Assembly: GCA_020851015.1 (NCBI GenBank)
Contig: JADZDN010000288.1
Location: 1 to 7,473 of the forward strand
Direction of reading: 5' to 3'
From: Alphaproteobacteria bacterium
Lineage (GTDB): Bacteria; Pseudomonadota; Alphaproteobacteria; JAEULC01
Length of the DNA stretch: 7,473 nucleotides
The notes under the pieces were generated by a model that saw only the letters and a program-made list of their open reading frames with translations, was not told the DNA's origin and made no database searches. Numbering within the stretch: the stretch's first letter is position 1; each line of letters begins with the position of its first letter. The position numbers and the translations under genes were made by a program. Shown here one piece after another: positions 6,626-7,473 of this stretch.

Positions 6626-6753
6626 GCGTCCCTCATCCTTCGAGACGGCCGCTTCGCGGCCTCCTCAGGATGACGCGTTCCATGGTTGGAAACCAAAGAC
6701 ACGCGTCATCCTGAGGAGCGAGCGCAGCGAGCGTCTCGAAGGATGAGGGACGC
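6626..6753. repeat. 128-bp pair of inverted palindromic repeat units between lrp-type gene and ureohydrolase gene
   Basis: Two units face each other. A perfect 21-bp outer inverted repeat (6626-6646 with 6733-6753; core CCCTCATCCTTCGAGAC) encloses a perfect 18-bp inner one: CTCCTCAGGATGACGCGT (6661-6678) with its complement (6701-6718). The left unit has a side hairpin, GGCCGC-TTC-GCGGCC (6647-6661). The right unit has GCGAGCGCAGCGAGCG (6718-6733) in the same place. A 22-bp centre contains TGGTT-GGA-AACCA (6683-6695). Each unit is itself an imperfect palindrome (CATCCTTCGAG against CTCCTCAGGATG), a repeat style I recognise from alphaproteobacterial genomes. It fills nearly all of the 140 bp between two convergent stop codons and ends 3 bp from the ureohydrolase stop, so it is well placed to act as a bidirectional terminator. 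Confidence 0.9.
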
Positions 6754-6756
6754 AAA

Positions 6757-7473
6757 TCAGCGCCGCTGCCGCGCGATCGCCGCGATCGTGTTGGACACAA
6801 GGCGCGCGATGGCCTGGGCGCCGCTGCCCTGGGGATCGCGCTCGGGCACGAACTCCACGAAATTGGCGCCGACGATCCGCGCGCGCCCCGCCGTGCCGTG
6901 GATCACGTCGAGCATCTGCTGGTAGGTAAGCCCGCCGAAGGCCGGCAGGATCACGCCCGGCACCACCGAGGGGTCGATGCCGTCCACGTCGATCGCCAGG
7001 ATGACGTTGCCGTCCTTCGGGACCGCGGCGAGCGCGCCGGCAAGCCCGTTGGCGTGGATGTCGCGCGCGGTGAAGAACTTGCTGCCGAACGCCTTGGCGT
7101 CGGCCAGCTCTTGCGCCCGCGCGCTGCCCGGCCCGCGCGCGCCGATCTGGATCATGTGCTTGACCCAGCCCATCTCGGAGGCGCGGCGCATCGTGCTGGA
7201 ATAGCCGTGGGTCACGCCCTCGCGCTCGTGGCGCCAGTCGATATGCGCGTCGACCTGCACGATCGTCAGCGGCCCGTGCCGGTCGTAGGCATGGATGAAG
7301 GGGATCGGCGTGGAATCGTCGCCGCCCAGCAGGATCGGCACGGCATTGCGCTGCAATACCGCGCGGGTCGCATCCTCGATGCGCTTGCGGTTGACGGCGC
7401 CGTCGATCAGGTCGCCCGGCACGTCGCCGCAATCGACCACACGCGCGCCGCCGAACACCGGCTCGCCGGTGTC
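6757..7473 (-). CDS. Arginase/agmatinase-superfamily hydrolase, C-terminal part (start beyond the right edge)
   Basis: The reading frame enters from the right edge (DTGEPVFGGARVVDCGDV) and ends at TGA 6757-6759, giving 238 visible residues; about 70-90 N-terminal residues are probably missing compared with agmatinases. Ureohydrolase motifs are VVDCGDV (12-18 of the visible part), LLGGDDSTPIP (48-58), QVDAHIDWRHE (73-83), AIDVDGIDPSVVPG (160-173) and the late VEFVPERD (206-213) with the conserved Glu. Enzymes of this superfamily use two metal ions, usually Mn, to hydrolyse guanidino groups to urea or, in relatives, other C-N bonds. DAHID and DVD metal ligands are intact, but the His of the usual GGDHS is Asp here (codon at 7315-7317). 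The substrate (agmatine, guanidinobutyrate or another) cannot be assigned. Its promoter lies outside the window. Confidence 0.9.
   Translation of the reverse strand, partial: DTGEPVFGGARVVDCGDVPGDLIDGAVNRKRIEDATRAVLQRNAVPILLGGDDSTPIPFIHAYDRHGPLTIVQVDAHIDWRHEREGVTHGYSSTMRRASEMGWVKHMIQIGARGPGSARAQELADAKAFGSKFFTARDIHANGLAGALAAVPKDGNVILAIDVDGIDPSVVPGVILPAFGGLTYQQMLDVIHGTAGRARIVGANFVEFVPERDPQGSGAQAIARLVSNTIAAIARQRR

Noticed and set aside
4784..6753. A CRISPR array suggested by repeated short motifs
   Set aside because: The repeats are palindromic intergenic units at two separate sites; there are no regularly spaced direct repeats with unique spacers and no cas genes.

Overview
The window is very GC-rich, has strong third-position G/C bias and dense coding on both strands. 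The start of PurB, the gene families present and the style of the intergenic palindromic repeats all suggest an alphaproteobacterium (Rhizobiales or Rhodospirillales type). This placement is inference; no rRNA or other phylogenetic marker is present.

Layout, left to right. (1) The first 37 codons of purB (adenylosuccinate lyase) run off the left edge on the minus strand. (2) Divergent from it is a complete Uup-type ABC-F ATPase gene (310-2136). (3) Next on the plus strand, behind its own likely promoter, is a class II aldolase/adducin-family gene (2215-2943). (4) It converges, with only 7 bp between stop codons, on a minus-strand TRAP transporter operon: dctP (solute-binding protein, 4934-5986), dctQ (small permease, 4266-4772) and dctM (large permease, 2951-4261). 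A 123-bp structured palindromic repeat sits between dctP and dctQ. (5) Divergent from dctP is an Lrp/AsnC-family regulator (6095-6616). An AT-rich island lies between them, holding a perfect TATAAT box and an overlapping palindrome. (6) A 128-bp pair of inverted repeat units separates the regulator from a convergent, right-truncated arginase/agmatinase-superfamily gene (6757-7473).

The likely functional unit is regulator plus transporter. The divergent arrangement, with an operator-like palindrome in the shared region, suggests the Lrp-type protein controls itself and the TRAP operon. The ureohydrolase-like and aldolase-like enzymes flank this unit and may process the imported compound, but nothing in the sequence proves it. 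The substrate of the transporter cannot be read from sequence alone; the binding protein looks closest to those for carboxylates/2-oxo acids.

No new multi-gene system is evident. The points worth a second look are the probably leaderless regulator mRNA, two intergenic repeats that share termini and a 16-base core, a ureohydrolase with Asp at a normal metal-ligand His position, and an aldolase-fold protein lacking the usual catalytic Glu.
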